Source: Macrothele yani
Lineage: Eukaryota > Arthropoda > Arachnida > Araneae > Macrothelidae
Reading direction: 5' to 3'
Length of the DNA: 64,000 nucleotides
Assembly: GCA_039090855.1 (NCBI GenBank)
Contig: CM076999.1
Coordinates: forward strand, 118,605,072 to 118,669,071
Shown: positions 22,622-33,155 of the stretch, in pieces
How positions within the stretch are numbered: position 1 is the stretch's first letter
Layout of the letters: each line of letters starts with the position of its first letter
Position numbers and translations under genes: made by a program
The notes under the pieces: generated by a model
Seen by the model: the letters and a program-made list of their open reading frames with translations, nothing else
Databases searched by the model: none
What the model was told of the DNA's origin: nothing

Positions 22622-23004
22622 TTAAAATGTTGGCCTATGGAACCCATGCTTGGTCATTAGTTGATAACGAAAATGATGTTCCTGGCCGTGGTGGATGAAA
22701 AAACTGAATTTTGAAATCTCTGTGTTCTTCTGAACATTTTTTGATAAAGCCAAACCATTTTGATTCATACACACATGCAATGTAATAAATTTTTTGGATT
22801 CCTCTGCAAGTTCTGTATTTGTAAAAACTTTAGGTATGTTAACAACTTCATATTTCTTGCTGTTTGACACTTGTTAAATTTTTAATCCATTGTTCTGCAC
22901 TGGAATAAAGCAATGATGGATTCTAGTGTTTGCTATTTTTAAAGCAGAAGCATATCTATCTGCATGTATGACATTTTCTTCATCAATATCTTTTTGTGAT
23001 ATTA
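22622..23004 (-). other. Unidentified minus-strand coding-like stretch cut by a mariner
   Basis: An 82-codon frame (22622-22870, YEVVNIPKVFTNTELAEES) and a frame further upstream (DEENVIHADRYASALKIANT) have normal amino-acid composition and look like remains of one protein. They are separated by a stop at about 22870 and truncated by the mariner at 23005. I do not recognise the family. A transposon protein fragment is most likely, given the surroundings. Confidence 0.3.
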
Positions 23005-24248
23005 GGTGTACAAATAAGTTTTAAAGCGTTTTTTGTATGACATATACCACTAATTTACATATCCGACATTCCCCGCGTTGTTGTCATCTGACCGTAGCTG
23101 GTCTAGAGTATAAAATGTGAGACAGAAGTTTGCCCAACAGTCAAACGCACTTGCACATCGGTAGGTGACAGATGGCAAGCGATACTGCATTTATTTGACA
23201 CTTCATTCGTTATGAATTTCATCAACGAAAAAGTGCTGCAAAAGCATGTGCATCGATCTGTTATGTTCAGGGGGAGAATATTGTATCGTAAAGCATGTGT
23301 GAGTTTTGGTTTAGACGGTTTAAAGCAGGTGATTTTGATGTTAGTGATCAAGATTGTAGCGGCGCCCGCAGAAGGTTGCCCATGAGGAACTGCAAGCATT
23401 GCTGGATGAAGATTCGTCTGAAACAATAAAAAAGGACTAGCTGAACACAACTGGGTGCAACTCAACAAACCATTTCCAATCATTTACATGCAATGGGAAA
23501 AATTCAGAAGGAAGGAAAATGGGTGCCACATGACCTGAGCCAGAGGAACAAGGATGAGCATGCCATGAAGTGTTTGAATCTGTTGAATAAACAACACAGA
23601 AAGCTTTTCCTGTTGAAAATCTTTACGGATGATGAAAAGTGGATATGGTACGACAATCCCAAACGCAAACGACTTTGACACCGAAGCTCAATAGTCACTC
23701 TAAGAAAGTTCTGCTGTGCATATGATGGGGTATAAAGGGTGTGCTCTATTATGAACTATTGGAACAGGGTCCAACTGTTACTGCTGATCGCTACAAGCAA
23801 CAATTGCTGCGACTGGACCAGGAAATCTGTCGGAAACGTCCATTCACAGGCAAAGGATTGCATCCCATGAATTTACTGCATGACAACACTAGGCTGCATG
23901 TCGCGAAATCGGTCAAGGAAATGTTATTGACGCTTGGCTGGGAAGTTTTGGAGCACCCATCGTATAGTCCCGACATGGCCCCTTCAGATTATCATTTGTT
24001 CCGATCGACGCAACATGGTTTGTTTGCTGTATGGTTCCGGACATGTGACGAAGTGCAAAAATGGGTTGATGACTTCATCGCGTCACACGACAAAGTATTC
24101 TACATGGCTGGAATTCGTCAGCTCCCGACTGATAGCGGAAGATGATAGATAATCATGGCTCATATTTTGATTCGTAAAGGTATTTGTTGTTTTCTCTCAA
24201 ATTACATGTTGCGTTGTCTTAAAATGCTTTTAAACTTATTTGTACACC
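23005..24248 (+). mobile_element. mariner element (DD34D), near full length
   Basis: Terminal inverted repeats GGTGTACAAATAAGTTTTAA (left) and GGTGTACAAATAAGTTTAAA (right, opposite strand) are flanked by TA at 23003-23004 and 24249-24250. The length of 1,244 bp is normal for mariner. The repeats are well matched, so the copy is not very old despite its frameshifts. Confidence 0.9.
23190..24145 (+). pseudogene. mariner transposase with frameshifts
   Basis: The N-terminal part (23190-23480) reads, across frames, FIRYEFHQRKSAAKA, WFRRFKAGDFDVSD and then LLDEDSSETIKK, the mariner helix-turn-helix region. The frame 23493-23678 contains the first catalytic block, KIFTDDEKWIWYDNPKRK. The frame 23741-24145 contains LLYYELL-like sequence, LLHDNTRLHVAKS (second Asp) and YSPDMAPSDYHLF (third Asp, 34 residues later). 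All three Asp are present. At least three frameshifts or stops disrupt the reading frame. Confidence 0.88.
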
Positions 24249-24250
24249 TA

Positions 24251-24890
24251 ATACAAAAAGGAATTGTATTCCTTTTATTTTTTCTGCACAGTATTTGAAC
24301 TTGTCTTCTGAGGTTAAAATATGTTTGTCAATAAGTTGCAAGGATGCCCTTGTTACATGTCATTTCACAGTACCCCCCATTCAATCGCATGACCCTTTTC
24401 CATGAGAAGTTGCAAAGAAATTTCATTCAGCTTCTAGGTTGAAATCTTTCTTGTGGTGAACTACGTTAACAATTTTTTTTTTTTTTTAATATTGTCTCCC
24501 AGCACCATCTGTGAAATAAAGTACCCTTCTCACATTGGGAAGATGGTCTTTTAAGATGGGTAAAAATTTTCGTAGAAATGTATGTATTGATGTTGCATTG
24601 TGTGCCATCGAACTACTAATTACACAAAAACTTACTTGTTGTAATTTGTCATGAGCTTTAAAATAAGAAACAAATTAGTGAAAAGTAGCTTGGCTATTTA
24701 CCCAGTGGTACGACTGAATTTCATCTTGTACCACAAAAGTAAAGTTTTCTGAAAAGTTGCAAAGTAGTATACACTCGTCAGAATTTAGGAGTGCTTTCTT
24801 GGTTTTAAGGAAACGTGATTGCTATGTTGCTATGTAATGATGTTTTTCAAAGTATTAAGTTTCCCGAGTAAATTTTCATTGAATTCTGCA
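24251..24890. other. Unassigned sequence between mariner and the split transposase
   Basis: No motif is recognised apart from a T run near 24475. It may contain the lost 5' part of the transposon whose transposase starts at 24892, but I could not find that element's left terminus. Confidence 0.35.
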
Positions 24891-25272
24891 TATGGCTCCT
24901 AAGTTGTCAAAAATCTCTGCATCAACTGTAAATGAAGTAATACACAAAGATCTGAACCTGAAAAAAAAAAAAAAAAAACCCCAAAAAAACACAATGTTCA
25001 CTGCCTTTTGCCTAGGCATGTGGCTGAGTGCAGAACACATTGGTGCAGACTTCTTTATGAAAAGGAAACAGACGAAAATTTATTGTGACTATTGATGAAG
25101 CACATATTTACCTAAATGACTGTAACAAAAAAAGGTTGATTTACTATTGCAAAAGAGCAGAAAAAGACTTACAAGACGATTATGGGCAAAACACGTAACA
25201 ATATTAACAAAGAAAGGTAACTTGATCACGCTAGTTACGTTAACTAAAACTTTTACAAAAAGTTCGTAAGTT

Positions 25273-25310
25273 GGAAGCTCTCGACCTTATCCTAGGTCTT
25301 CATCACGCCA
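25273..25310 (-). ncRNA. Hammerhead-like motif, left arm of palindromic PLE
   Basis: The mirror copy of the motif at 29407-29442. On the minus strand it reads GTGATGAAGACCTAGGAT and continues AAGGTCGAGAGC: a TGATGA box, a GACCT/AGGTC stem and a GAGA box. Two positions differ from the hammerhead consensus. Confidence 0.35.
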
Positions 25311-27326
25311 ATGGAGGACCAAAATTGTTGCCAGATTCCACATTTGAATTTTTCCCATTTTTGTTGCCAAAACTTAGAATTGATCTCCAGATCAACGGAA
25401 TGTAGAGAGGAGATTCGGAGTTGCAAGTCATTGAGTTGAAAATAATTTCTATGCTCTCACGGTAACGGAGGGCAAAACGATTGTCAAACGAAGCAATTCG
25501 CCTTGCTTCGCTCCAGTGGGGAACTGCAGATGTGTCCCCCATTGTCAAAACAGACAAGGCAGTGTTGGGATTGCCTTTCGAAACATCTTTTCTGTGTTCT
25601 AAAATTCTATGGCCAATGCTCCTGTATGTGCTTCCAATGTATAAGTTATCCCCAGTAGAAGAAGAGACAGGAATGCAGTAAACTCCTGGGAGGTTCAGGC
25701 TTTCAACTTTGTCCCTATCCCTTTGTAGAAGTTTCAAGACGCTTGGGGTAGATTTAATGGCAAGATGGTAACCAAAACTTCTAAAAGGATCTGTAACTTA
25801 TAAGCATAGGAAGGATGGTAAGGAACAGAACCACAGAATTTCAGGTCTTCTTTCTTGTGAGGAAGGAGGCATTCGATCCTCGAATGGCCCTCATATCTCC
25901 CCATGAGGGAGTTAACCGCAACAGCAGGGAAACCATGAGAGAGGGCCATTGTAGAAATTTTGGAGAGTTCCTCCCGAAGAGTTGGCCGTTGCAACGATAT
26001 GAGCTCCGTGGATGTAGGACCCCAATGCTGCAAGCCCGCAGAGATGCAGGGTGCAAGACCTGCAGGGAACGATGTTAGTGGCCGCAGAAGGTTTTCGATA
26101 GACGGAACGAGTAATGGAGAGATCAGCGTTTCTGCAGATAGATACATCCAGGAAATCAATTTTGTGATTTACCTCCTTAGATATAGTGAGCTTGATGGAA
26201 GGAAATTTTTCTGTAATGGAGTTGATCAGTATCTGTAGCTCAGACTCGGAATGTGGCCAGCTAATGAAAATGTCGTCTACATATCTTAGCCATAGGGAAG
26301 GTTGAAAAGGGTGTAGAGGAATTATGGAAACTTCAATATGTTGCATGTAGATTTCAGCAAGCAGAGGGGAAAGAGGTGAGCCCATGGGGAGACCAGATTG
26401 TTGCCTATACACAATTTTGTTGAAAACAAAACAACTGTGTTGATGAATAGTGTGGAAACAATCATAAAGATCTTTGATAAAGAGGACCGGGGGGTTCAAA
26501 ATGAAGAATCAATTTCTTCATGAGGAGCATGTAGGAATCAAAATATGGTACAGAGGGGAAACAAAGATTCTACATCAAGAGTATACAGATTATCACAAGG
26601 GGGAAAGGAATTAGGAAGGTTGTGGATGAAGTTTGAAGTAGAGACAACTGTATGAGGATGGTTGGCTGCCAGGGATTTGCATTTGTGGACCAATCTCTTT
26701 TCAAGGTTTACAGCTGGAGAAAACGAATATTCCACTAAAGGTCTGATGGGGTTACCAGCTTTATGCAGTTTCACTTGCAGGAAGAGCCTGGGAGTTCTAA
26801 AGTAAGGAGGGGGTGATATATCACCAAGGAAGGATTGAAGAGTTTCTTTCTTAGCTAATCTGTCAACTGAGTTTTTGAGTGAGTTGGTGGTGTCTGACTG
26901 TAAAGGGATGCAGTTAGCAGATGTAAGAAAGAAAGCACTTTTTGGTTTAGAGTTTCTTTACCAATGATGACTGGGCAACCAACTTTATCTGCTTTGCATA
27001 CGGCTAGGTCATTTTCTTGAATAAATGACCTGAATTCTTTTAAACAAGAGGAAGAGTACTTGATTGGCACAGAATTTTGCTTGGATAAGATAACAGCAGC
27101 GTTGGCACGAAGGATAGGCTGCTGAACAGTCTCAGTTCTGTGGATGGCTGATTCTATAACAGAAACAGTTTGTGGAAGATTGATAGGAAGAGCAGGTGAA
27201 AATTTTGGGCCTAATGATAAGAATTTATCCAAGCTAGGAGGAATAGTGACAGAAGAAAGATTTACATACTTTGGCTTGTCAGTAGAGGCTGATGACGGAG
27301 ATGTTGCTCGACTTTTTGCTTGGCGA
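25306..27326 (-). pseudogene. PLE2 left-arm polyprotein, frameshifted
   Basis: Minus-strand frames in order: an N-terminal domain (KYVNLSSVTIPPSLDKFL), FQSFLGDI-like sequence and the fingers segment VKLHKAGNPIRPLVEY, motif A (YTLDVESLFP), motif B (RQQSGLPMGSPLSPLLAEIY), motif C (LRYVDDIFI), and finally GIY-YIG (GVYCIPVSS, NLYIGSTYRSIGHRILEHRK). Compared with the right arm it has lost a T and a CTCT near 25970-26005 and carries other single-base indels, so this arm is broken in different places from the right arm. Confidence 0.85.
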
Positions 27327-27384
27327 ATTTCTTTGTATGGCGAGCATATTTTTGCTTGGAGAGTAGAAAAATTCAATTTTCTAC

Positions 27385-29412
27385 TCGCCAAGCAAAAAAG
27401 TCGAGCAACATCTCCGTCATCAGCCTCTACTGACAAGCCAAAGTATGTAAATCTTTCTTCTGTCACTATTCCTCCTAGCTTGGATAAATTCTTATCATTA
27501 GGCCCAAAATTTTCACCTGCTCTTCCTATCAATCTTCCACAAACTGTTTCTGTTATAGAATCAGCCATCCACAGAACTGAGACTGTTCAGCAGCCTATCC
27601 TTCGTGCCAACGCTGCTGTTATCTTATCCAAGCAAAATTCTGTGCCAATCAAGTACTCTTCCTCTTGTTTAAAGAATTCAGGTCATTTATTCAAGAAAAT
27701 GACCTAGCCGTATGCAAAGCAGATAAAGTTGGTTGCCCAGTCATCATTGGTAAAGAAACTCTAAACCAAAAAGTGCTTTCTTTTCTTACATCTGCTAACT
27801 GCATCCCTTTACAGTCAGACACCACCAACTCACTCAAAAACTCAGTTGACAGATTAGCTAAGAAAGAAACTCTTCAATCCTTCCTTGGTGATATATCACC
27901 CCCTCCTTACTTTAGAACTCCCAGGCTCTTCCTGCAAGTGAAACTGCATAAAGCTGGTAACCCCATCAGACCTTTAGTGGAATATTCGTTTTCTCCAGCT
28001 GTAAACCTTGAAAAGAGATTGGTCCACAAATGCAAATCCCTGGCAGCCAACCATCCTCATACAGTTGTCTCTACTTCAAACTTCATCCACAACCTTCCTA
28101 ATTCCTTTCCCCTTGTGATAATCTGTATACTCTTGATGTAGAATCTTTGTTTCCCTCTGTACCATATTTTGATTCCTACATGCTCCTCATGAAGAAATTG
28201 ATTCTTCATTTTGAACCCCCCGGTCCTCTTATCAAAGATCTTTATGATTGTTTCCACACTATTCATCAACACAGTTGTTTTGTTTTCAACAAAATTGTGT
28301 ATAGGCAACAATCTGGTCTCCCCATGGGCTCACCTCTTTCCCCTCTGCTTGCTGAAATCTACATGCAACATATTGAAGTTTCCATAATTCCTCTACACCC
28401 TTTTCAACCTTCCCTATGGCTAAGATATGTAGACGACATTTTCATTAGCTGGCCACATTCCGAGTCTGAGCTACAGATACTGATCAACTCCATTACAGAA
28501 AAATTTCCTTCCATCAAGCTCACTATATCTAAGGAGGTAAATCACAAAATTGATTTCCTGGATGTATCTATCTGCAGAAACGCTGATCTCTCCATTACTC
28601 GTTCCGTCTATCGAAAACCTTCTGCGGCCACTAACATCGTTCCCTGCAGGTCTTGCACCCTGCATCTCTGCGGGCTTGCAGCATTGGGGTCCTACATCCA
28701 CGGAGCTCATATCGTTTGCAACGGCCAACTCTCTCTTCGGGAGGAACTCTCCAAAATTTCTACAATGGCCCTCTCTCATGGTTTCCCTGCTGTTGCGGTT
28801 AACTCCCTCATGGGGAGATATGAGGGCCATTCGAGGATCGAATGCCTCCTTCCTCACAAGAAAGAAGACCTGAAATTCTGTGGTTCTGTTCCTTACCATC
28901 CTTCCTATGCTTATAAGTTACAGATCCTTTTTAGAAGTTTTGGTTACCATCTTGCCATTAAATCTACCCCAAGCGTCTTGAAACTTCTACAAAGGGATAG
29001 GGACAAAGTTGAAAGCCTGAACCTCCCAGGAGTTTACTGCATTCCTGTCTCTTCTTCTACTGGGGATAACTTATACATTGGAAGCACATACAGGAGCATT
29101 GGCCATAGAATTTTAGAACACAGAAAAGATGTTTCGAAAGGCAATCCCAACACTGCCTTGTCTGTTTTGACAATGGGGGACACATCTGCAGTTCCCCACT
29201 GGAGCGAAGCAAGGCGAATTGCTTCGTTTGACAATCGTTTTGCCCTCCGTTACCGTGAGAGCATAGAAATTATTTTCAACTCAATGACTTGCAACTCCGA
29301 ATCTCCTCTCTACATTCCGTTGATCTGGAGATCAATTCTAAGTTTTGGCAACAAAAATGGGAAAAATTCAAATGTGGAATCTGGCAACAATTTTGGTCCT
29401 CCATTGGCGTGA
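27385..29412 (+). pseudogene. PLE2 right-arm RT and GIY-YIG frame
   Basis: The longest retroelement frame in the window is 28147-29412 (421 codons). It contains motif B (RQQSGLPMGSPLSPLLAEIY), motif C with an intact Asp pair (LWLRYVDDIFISW), a linker, and a complete-looking GIY-YIG domain (GVYCIPVSS, NLYIGSTYRSIG, ILEHRKDV), ending GNNFGPPLA. Two frameshifts, near 27690 and 28140, separate it from the N-terminal domain and motif A. The apparent Met at 27144 is only the antisense of the left arm, so the real 5' end is truncated at the palindrome centre. The stop TGA at 29410-29412 lies inside the hammerhead-like core. Confidence 0.87.
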
Positions 29413-29442
29413 TGAAGACCTAGGATAAGGTCGAGAGCTTCC
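29407..29442 (+). ncRNA. Hammerhead-like motif, right arm of palindromic PLE
   Basis: GCGTGATGAAGACCTAGG continues ATAAGGTCGAGAGCTTCC: a TGATGA box, a five-pair stem GACCT/AGGTC with a six-base loop, then GAGA where the consensus has GAAA. It overlaps the stop codon of the PLE frame. PLEs are known to carry hammerhead motifs. Activity is doubtful because of the substituted core bases. Confidence 0.4.
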
Positions 29443-29850
29443 AACTTACGAACTTTTTGTAAAAGTTTTAGTTAACGTAACTAGCGTGATCAAGTTACCT
29501 TTCTTTGTTAAAGACTTACAAACTTAGTTCCCAGAATCCAAAGAAAGTTTCAATATAGGATTCATGATTATTGCTGGTTTCTCGTACAATGGGAAATTAA
29601 AGTTAAGAAAAGTTGAAAAGAATGTTAAAATCAATTCTACATATTACCAAAATAATTTTTTAACTGCTATATTTAAAGAGGAAATATCATCCCTTTATCC
29701 ACAGAGCCTTCAAAAAGTGGAACTCAATCTGGATAAGGTTACCCGTCATACATCCAAATCTACCACTCTATTTCTTGTAAAAAGGAAAAAAGAGATGGGC
29801 ATCAAGTCTATACCTATTATTCACATTCCTTCAAAACCCCCTGATGCATC

Positions 29851-30904
29851 TGTGATGATGCCAGAAAAATTGGGAGATTTTAGGGTCGGAAATGTTGAAA
29901 ATACATACAAGCTGGGAGATGGGACGCCATTTCTTGTCAACGAGTCGGCCATCTTGTATGTCATGATCAGTGGAAGGAAGAGAAAAAAAGAAACAAAATC
30001 CTTTCCTCAGTGAATTCTGCGGGAAAGAGAGGCTCCAAGTATACGACCCTGGGATGTCACGGAAAGTTTTGCTGGGCACTGGACATTGAGAGAAACCACA
30101 TGACTCTTTACAGCTCAGCGTTCTTGCACGCCATTGGACGAGCACTCTCCGGGGATGAAAAAGTTCAAATAGGCATGAAAAGTTACAACGGACTTTCGCT
30201 CTCTTGGGTCTCTGAGCGTGATCGAATAAGACGTTTCTTTTTTCAATGGTAGCGGCTTGGAATATGGAAAACAGCCGTTAATAACACTGTTCCACCGAGG
30301 TGGAATAGCAATGTAGCAGAACCAACCTGAGCGTTCGGTTATACGAATGATGTTCTAATAACTGAGGGTTATTTAGGGACATATCAAAAGTCAGGCTGTG
30401 GTCTGAGTAATCAAAGTTCACCCTCCATCTGTGTTTCCTAAATGTTGTGTTGCTGTGGCATCTCAACAAGAACTGTGACTGTGTATCTCAACAAGAACAA
30501 CCCCAGGGTATGCACATGCTGGTAATGCAACTGTGTGTTGAATCAGCTCCAGAATATGATACAAATACTCAGAAGTGAAAATTCTCACTCAAGCCAAGAG
30601 TACTAATATTTGAATATTCTCACTCAATCCAGAGAATGTAAATAAAACCATGTACAGATGTAATTGTTGCACAGCTCTATGTCATATCACTCACAGATCC
30701 TTCACAATGCCTCGGATGAGCAGCTAAGTAAGGTAAGGTGATCGGCTCATGTAAATAAAGGAATTGGTCTGGTGGCAGCAACTAAGAAATGTATAGTAGA
30801 AAGGAAAAGTCATCTACTCATATACTATCCTCTTATGTATACAAAAATATTACGTACATCGCAATTCAACTGATGGACACCCAAAAAACAACAACCACAC
30901 CACA
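29851..30904. mobile_element. Solo LTR (TG...CA) with 5-bp target duplication
   Basis: The segment starts TGTGATGATGCC and ends CACACCACA. It is flanked by GCATC at 29846-29850 and 30905-30909 and interrupts the transposase, whose reading resumes afterwards. A 1,054-bp non-coding block with TG/CA ends and a 5-bp duplication is the signature of a solo LTR left by recombination of an LTR retrotransposon. AATAAA-like signals lie near 30640 and 30752. No retroelement coding sequence is present and the family cannot be named. Confidence 0.8.
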
Positions 30905-31322
30905 GCATCACCCATGGAAAACGCTTTTTTAGCAGTGCTTTCGGACTGCTAAAAAACAGCGCTTTCTAAACGCAGACATAAAACAATGATTGGACTACAG
31001 AAAGCAGTGGAAGAGGAGTGGAATAAAATACCACTACCAATTTTAAGAAATGCCCTGTTATCTTGGAAATCTAGATGTGGCTTAATAGTCCAGAAAAAGG
31101 GCCATCAGATAGAACATTTAAGAAAGAAATAATTTAATTTTAAACATTAATTAGATTGTTGGGAAATCATTCCAAAAATTTGTGAACACCCTCTGTATAA
31201 TTAATCATACACACTGGGTTCGTGTTGTACTTCCATGTCTTACATTTCTCAGAGTAATTTTCTTCACTTCTACACACACTTACCAAGGTGAGTCAAAAGT
31301 TCATCCTGTTTTGAGCAACATA

Positions 31323-32747
31323 CACTCATTGTCATAAAAATATGTGCACCAAGAAGGAGGCATTGGATTGAAATGAGATTTTAGTAGTGAGATGGTACAT
31401 ACAAAGGACAGAAGTGATTACAATATCGCAGCAGCAGGACGATTTCCCGCAGACATACAGTACACACTCCAGTCAGTGTTAGTACCGCATCGGACCGCCT
31501 CGTGCTCGGATAGATGCAGTGATATGGTCTGGCATAGAGTCAAAGAGATGCTCTATGTTATCCTGAGACAGATAGGACCACACTTCTTACAACTGACGCT
31601 CTAAATCACGAACACTGGGACATGTAGAAAGCTGGCATCCCATCTGGTCCCACATGTGCTCCATGGGCGAGAGAGCAGGCAATCTGGCAGACCATGGAAG
31701 CATCAAACATGACGTAGACAGTCCTGGGAAACCCAAGCCGTGTGCGGACGGGCATTATCTTGTTGGAAAATGGCTCCGGGCCACCCGGTCAGGAAAGGCA
31801 GCACATGGGGCTGCTGGATCTCCTGTATGTAGCACAGGGCTGTCAACGTCCCTCAGATCACTACAAGGGAAATACGGCTGTAATACGCGATGACTCCCCA
31901 GACCATCACGCCTGCAGTTCGGGATATGAATACCTGTACAGTGAGGTTGGGATTGTAGCACTCACCTACGGTCCTCCACACTCTGAAACGGTGGTCATCC
32001 GTTCTCATACAGAAGCAGGATTGGTCGCTGAACACTATATGTTACAACTCCTTAGCATTCCTCGTTGCTTGCTGCTGACACCACTGCAATTGACGCCGAC
32101 GATGGTCAGGTGTTAATGACAGAAAACGTAAGGGCTGTCGAGAGCGCAGATTCACCTCTGCCAGATGTCTGGACATGATTCTGGCGGACACAGGAGTCCC
32201 TTGTACAGCCATCACATGTCTCTGGATATTGGACAAGGACATCGTTTCATCTGTGTATGCCGCTCTCACGATTCCACGGTCCTCTCTGCTGGTGGTGTGC
32301 CTGGGTCGTCTGGAGCCACTCCGCAGTGTATGGGTGCCTTCCAGTGTTCATTGCTCACAACATGATTGCATCGTATTGTCCGACCAGCCCAAATGGCAGC
32401 TGATTTGGAGCGGCAGCCACCCTGCCTCTTTCATCCTGATGATACGGCCTCGTTCAAACTCCGTCAGTTGCACGCACACACATCTACGGTGGCTCCTCGG
32501 CATGTCTATCGCTTAGGGATCTCCCCTGACTCTTACTGTGTACTTTGGCATGCATGTGGAGTCCCCTGCAAGGCATCTTATAAGCCCCAAGGATTACGAT
32601 TGCAGCACCAGTCTTGGACGCACGGGCATGCAGAATCGCACAAAACTTTAATCATTTGCATGTCTACCCTCCCCATAGCTATTCGCCAAGTTTCGTGTTA
32701 ATCGCACAGTTTTTTTCTTGGTGCGCAGATTTTTGTGACAATGGGTG
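31323..32747 (-). mobile_element. Tc1-like element nested in mariner
   Basis: The terminal repeat CACTCATTGTCATAAAAAT at the left matches the right end on the opposite strand (CACCCATTGTCACAAAAAT). Flanking TAs are at 31321-31322 and 32748-32749. The length is 1,425 bp and the transposase lies on the minus strand. Confidence 0.88.
31580..32540 (-). pseudogene. Tc1-like transposase relic
   Basis: Minus-strand fragments in order: a second helix-turn-helix with NIQRHVMAVQGTPVSARIM (32042-32269) leading to RRQLQWCQQQ; the first catalytic region, FSDQSCFCMRTDDHRFRVWR, and a GVMVWGVIAYYSR block (31853-32035); and the third region, WSARLPALSPMEHMWDQMG, near 31640-31690. The fragments are in different frames, so the gene is broken. 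MRTDDHRFRVWR is the usual segment after the first catalytic site. Confidence 0.75.
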
Positions 32748-33155
32748 TATAATGTTGGATCTCCATTTCTGTGTGAAACACGTGCCAGCATCATTGTCTG
32801 GGTATCAAAATGACGTGGAACACATGAGACTGTTGACATGCATTTAGCAGTGATATTGCGTTATCAGGTGGGAAGAGAATGGAGGTCGATAAATGTGTTG
32901 TTGGGTGCTCCAATGCCATTATAGGAAGTAAGGGTTAAACACAGCTGCAGAAGTGAGAGAAATTTGGACAGTTGAAGGCAAGTAAATAGTAAACAGGAAC
33001 ACTGCAACTCAAGGAACGGTCTCAAAGACAGGCTCCGATCAGGATGTCCAATGGCTGCCAACACCGAGACTCTGGTCGAAGCTCTGGCAGTGAGTCCTGG
33101 TACCATTTCAATGCAAACAGGCAGCTTAGTTGGGGTTGTCCCATTCTACAATCAT

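Larger units (their letters stand above)
25175..29509. mobile_element. Palindromic Penelope-like element (two head-to-head copies)
   Basis: Two PLE copies lie head to head: left arm ~25206-27326 on the minus strand, right arm 27385-~29509 on the plus strand, with a 58-bp unpaired centre. The arms are nearly identical apart from small indels. The whole unit is flanked by a 12-bp direct duplication, AAAGACTTACAA, at 25163-25174 and 29510-29521. It sits inside a transposase gene whose reading resumes across it. The left end carries ~31 extra non-palindromic bases. The flanking duplication shows that the palindrome inserted as one unit. Confidence 0.92.
24892..31130 (+). pseudogene. IS630-Tc1-mariner transposase split by a PLE and an LTR
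   Basis: Three pieces form one protein. Bases 24892-25174 hold a helix-turn-helix (ISASTVNEVIHKDLN) and the first catalytic block (FIVTIDEAHIYLNDC), ending in the target duplication. Bases 29522-29850 hold FNIGFMIIAGFSYNGKLKLR, the second block region (LDKVTRHTSKSTTLFL) and PPDAS. Bases 30905-31130 hold AFGLLK-like sequence and the C-terminus (LQKAVEEEWNKIPLPILRN). About 41 residues separate the second Asp from the expected third acidic residue. An element end, CACCCTCTG followed by TA, lies at 31187-31197; the left end was not found. Stops, an A run at 24960 and the two insertions make it dead. Confidence 0.75.

Noticed and set aside
27144..27707. 187-codon plus-strand frame starting with Met at 27144 as a PLE N-terminus
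   Set aside because: The first part is the antisense reading of the left palindrome arm, so the Met is an artefact. Real PLE sequence starts at the arm boundary, 27385.
25175..29509. PLE palindrome as an assembly or chimeric-read artefact
   Set aside because: The arms differ by indels, an exact 12-bp duplication flanks the pair, and the host transposase continues on the far side. Long reads would still be decisive.
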